Positions 15,306 through 16,416 of a stretch of DNA of 16,416 nt are shown here, one piece after another. The notes under the pieces were generated by a model that saw only the letters and a program-made list of their open reading frames with translations, was not told where the DNA came from and ran no database searches. Position 1 is the first letter of the stretch; each line of letters opens with the position of its first letter. The translations under genes were made by a program, and so were the position numbers. The DNA comes from CAWUIO01 sp963922455 (GTDB lineage: Bacteria > Bacteroidota > Bacteroidia > Cytophagales > Microscillaceae), in NCBI GenBank assembly GCA_963922455.1, contig CAWUIO010000132.1:1-16416 (forward strand), given 5' to 3'.

Positions 15306-16061
15306 TTAAAACCAATTGTTTTCAAAGACTTTCATTGAAAAATCCTTCATTACTTTAACAAGGACATAATGCTTTTCGTGTTCTAATGGAATAAAACCTT
15401 TGTCTTTTAGGGTATAAGCTTTTATTTCCAAACACTCTCTAATAGAATTAATGTCCATATCATCTTGACACGATTCACTTTTAGGCATCCACTTGTACAC
15501 GTCTAATACACCATCATTATTAAAATCTCCAAAACTATGTTCGTACCCAAACCTTAATATGAAGGTATATAAATTTGTATTTTCCTTATTTAAATCAAAA
15601 AGATAAACATTTTGACTTAAGGAAAAGCTGCTAAATGTACTTGTTACACCAATTAGACACAAAAAATGTTTTTTGTAGAATTCAATATGATAAGCTCTCA
15701 GATTATCATAAATAAAACCACTAGGCAATTGCTGACCTGTTATTTCATCAAAAACCGAGTCTAAATGATATTCCTGTTGATCAAACTCTAATATTATCTT
15801 TTCAGCTTTAGCAGTTTCGCCTTCTTTTTCGGAAATTACTTTATAGTGACATGTATGCTCGCCAATTACTATTTCGGATTCGTGAATATACCTATTCCTT
15901 TGTGAAGTATCTAATTTCACGAAAGACATTGTAACGTCTAAGCTTTGTCTTATTATGTGCTTACTCTCAGATAACTGCTCACACAATTCAGCCACTGTTG
16001 TTTGTGAAAAAGCATATGAAGTTGTAAAATTTAAAAATATTAATATAAATAACTTATTCAT
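15306..16061 (-). CDS. Secreted protein of unknown function with one EF-hand/FG-GAP-type calcium loop
   Basis: Starting at the ATG at 16061 gives 251 residues with a textbook signal peptide (MNKLFILIFLNFTTSYAFSQ). The ATG at 16091 would add ten residues in front and is less likely. Mature residues are rich in beta strands, and four or more cysteines may form disulfides. Residues 179-187 read DFNNDGVLD, the D-x-N-x-D-G-x-x-D calcium-binding loop of FG-GAP/VCBS and dockerin-like proteins; only one copy is present. There is no lipobox, so periplasmic or secreted localisation is expected. It is AT-rich (a sampled line is about 32% GC), like the immunity gene and unlike the Rhs body. It converges on the barrel gene across the structured intergenic region. 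No family is recognised, and a second immunity-like or orphan role is only speculation. Confidence 0.75.
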   Translation of the reverse strand: MNKLFILIFLNFTTSYAFSQTTVAELCEQLSESKHIIRQSLDVTMSFVKLDTSQRNRYIHESEIVIGEHTCHYKVISEKEGETAKAEKIILEFDQQEYHLDSVFDEITGQQLPSGFIYDNLRAYHIEFYKKHFLCLIGVTSTFSSFSLSQNVYLFDLNKENTNLYTFILRFGYEHSFGDFNNDGVLDVYKWMPKSESCQDDMDINSIRECLEIKAYTLKDKGFIPLEHEKHYVLVKVMKDFSMKVFENNWF

Positions 16062-16416
16062 GAATTTTAATTTAAGAATTACCAAAAGCACTCAGGTAAA
16101 ACGTTACCAAGTTTTGGGATATCCGTAACCTACTAATCCATATTTAGATCCATACCCCCTCCACCCCAAGCATTAGCCCCGCGGTGCATGTGCCTCTTCT
16201 CATCCGACAGTGTCCCCGCTGTCTGCCGCAGGCATGGGCGCCTGAGGGATATCCTCTGAGCTGAGGGTTAGCACCTTGACTGGACTCAACCCATCCATTC
16301 CCCCAGTCTCTCGGAATTGACCTAGACGTGATTTAGGCATAAAGATAAGGGGTGTTTCTTCGTAAGCCTTCGGTAAACCCATCTACCTCCTCCAAGATTC
16401 CCTAGTTATTTTTGGC
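16062..16416 (-). other. Unassigned edge region, possibly decayed coding sequence
   Basis: No intact gene can be defended here. On the minus strand a 60-codon frame (16382-16200) follows a GGAGGAGG-like string but resembles no family. Another frame ends with HRGANAWGGGGMDLNMD and a stop at 16133-16135. Adding one G at its G5 run would instead give WGGGGYGSKYGLVGYGYPKTW and a stop at 16104-16106, only 42 bases before the next gene. Small inverted repeats GACAG/CTGTC (16206-16210, 16219-16223) and GGTAA/TTACC (16095-16099, 16104-16108) are present. It may be a frameshifted gene 3' end or an intergenic repeat. Confidence 0.25.

Noticed and set aside
15280..15315. attC-like string ACCTAAC...GTTAAAAC suggesting an integron cassette boundary
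   Set aside because: The two half-sites are only two bases apart, the GTTRRRY end does not match, and no paired L boxes or integrase are visible.

Overview
The window reads as accessory DNA from a member of the Bacteroidota, probably a Cytophagia-like lineage; the genus cannot be read from it. Four things point there: a tandem pair of giant secreted Rhs/YD-repeat proteins of the Bacteroidota type (SpvB-like first protein, DUF6443-type second protein); a LamG protein ending in the WPDYVF...KHLPGIPS...coiled-coil tail typical of that phylum; a small HTH protein of a Bacteroidota type; and -7 elements resembling TAnnTTTG.

Most of the window (177-13454, minus strand) is one co-directional gene row. 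In transcription order it holds a signal-peptide LamG protein with a chaperone-like C-terminal tail (13454-12039), a secreted leucine-rich-repeat protein (11974-10295), a first Rhs-type shell protein with a cysteine-rich insert and PKD/Ig-like C-terminus (10263-6259), a second Rhs protein with the RHS core and a variable C-terminal tip (6215-666), and a small AT-rich gene in the immunity position (653-177). The row ends at a hairpin terminator (144-169). The gaps around the two Rhs genes and the immunity gene are short (31, 43 and 12 bases with the starts chosen here). The last ~75 residues of the tip carry a JAMM/JAB metallopeptidase signature (E, HTH, S, D), so this is best read as a polymorphic toxin locus with a predicted JAB-type peptidase or deubiquitinase-like effector. 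The LamG and LRR proteins could be surface or recognition partners; that is inference.

The operon is preceded by a 114-aa HTH-type protein gene (13882-13538, minus strand). Facing away are a 67-aa protein (14120-14323) and a small outer-membrane beta-barrel-like protein (14420-14989). The operon and the barrel gene share an identical 18-base string containing a perfect AAGTTG-GG-CAACTT palindrome. It has the same orientation relative to each downstream gene and lies 24-25 bases upstream of a -7-like element. This suggests a small regulon, perhaps controlled by the HTH protein.

The right side holds a 316-base region rich in inverted repeats (14990-15305), an AT-rich gene for a secreted 251-aa protein of unknown function with one DxNxDGxxD calcium-type loop (16061-15306), and an unassigned edge region (16062-16416) with possible decayed coding sequence. 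G/C homopolymers of 8-9 bases inside the barrel and LamG genes, in a moderate-GC background, could allow slippage-based phase variation. No rRNA, tRNA, CRISPR array, transposase or integrase gene was seen.
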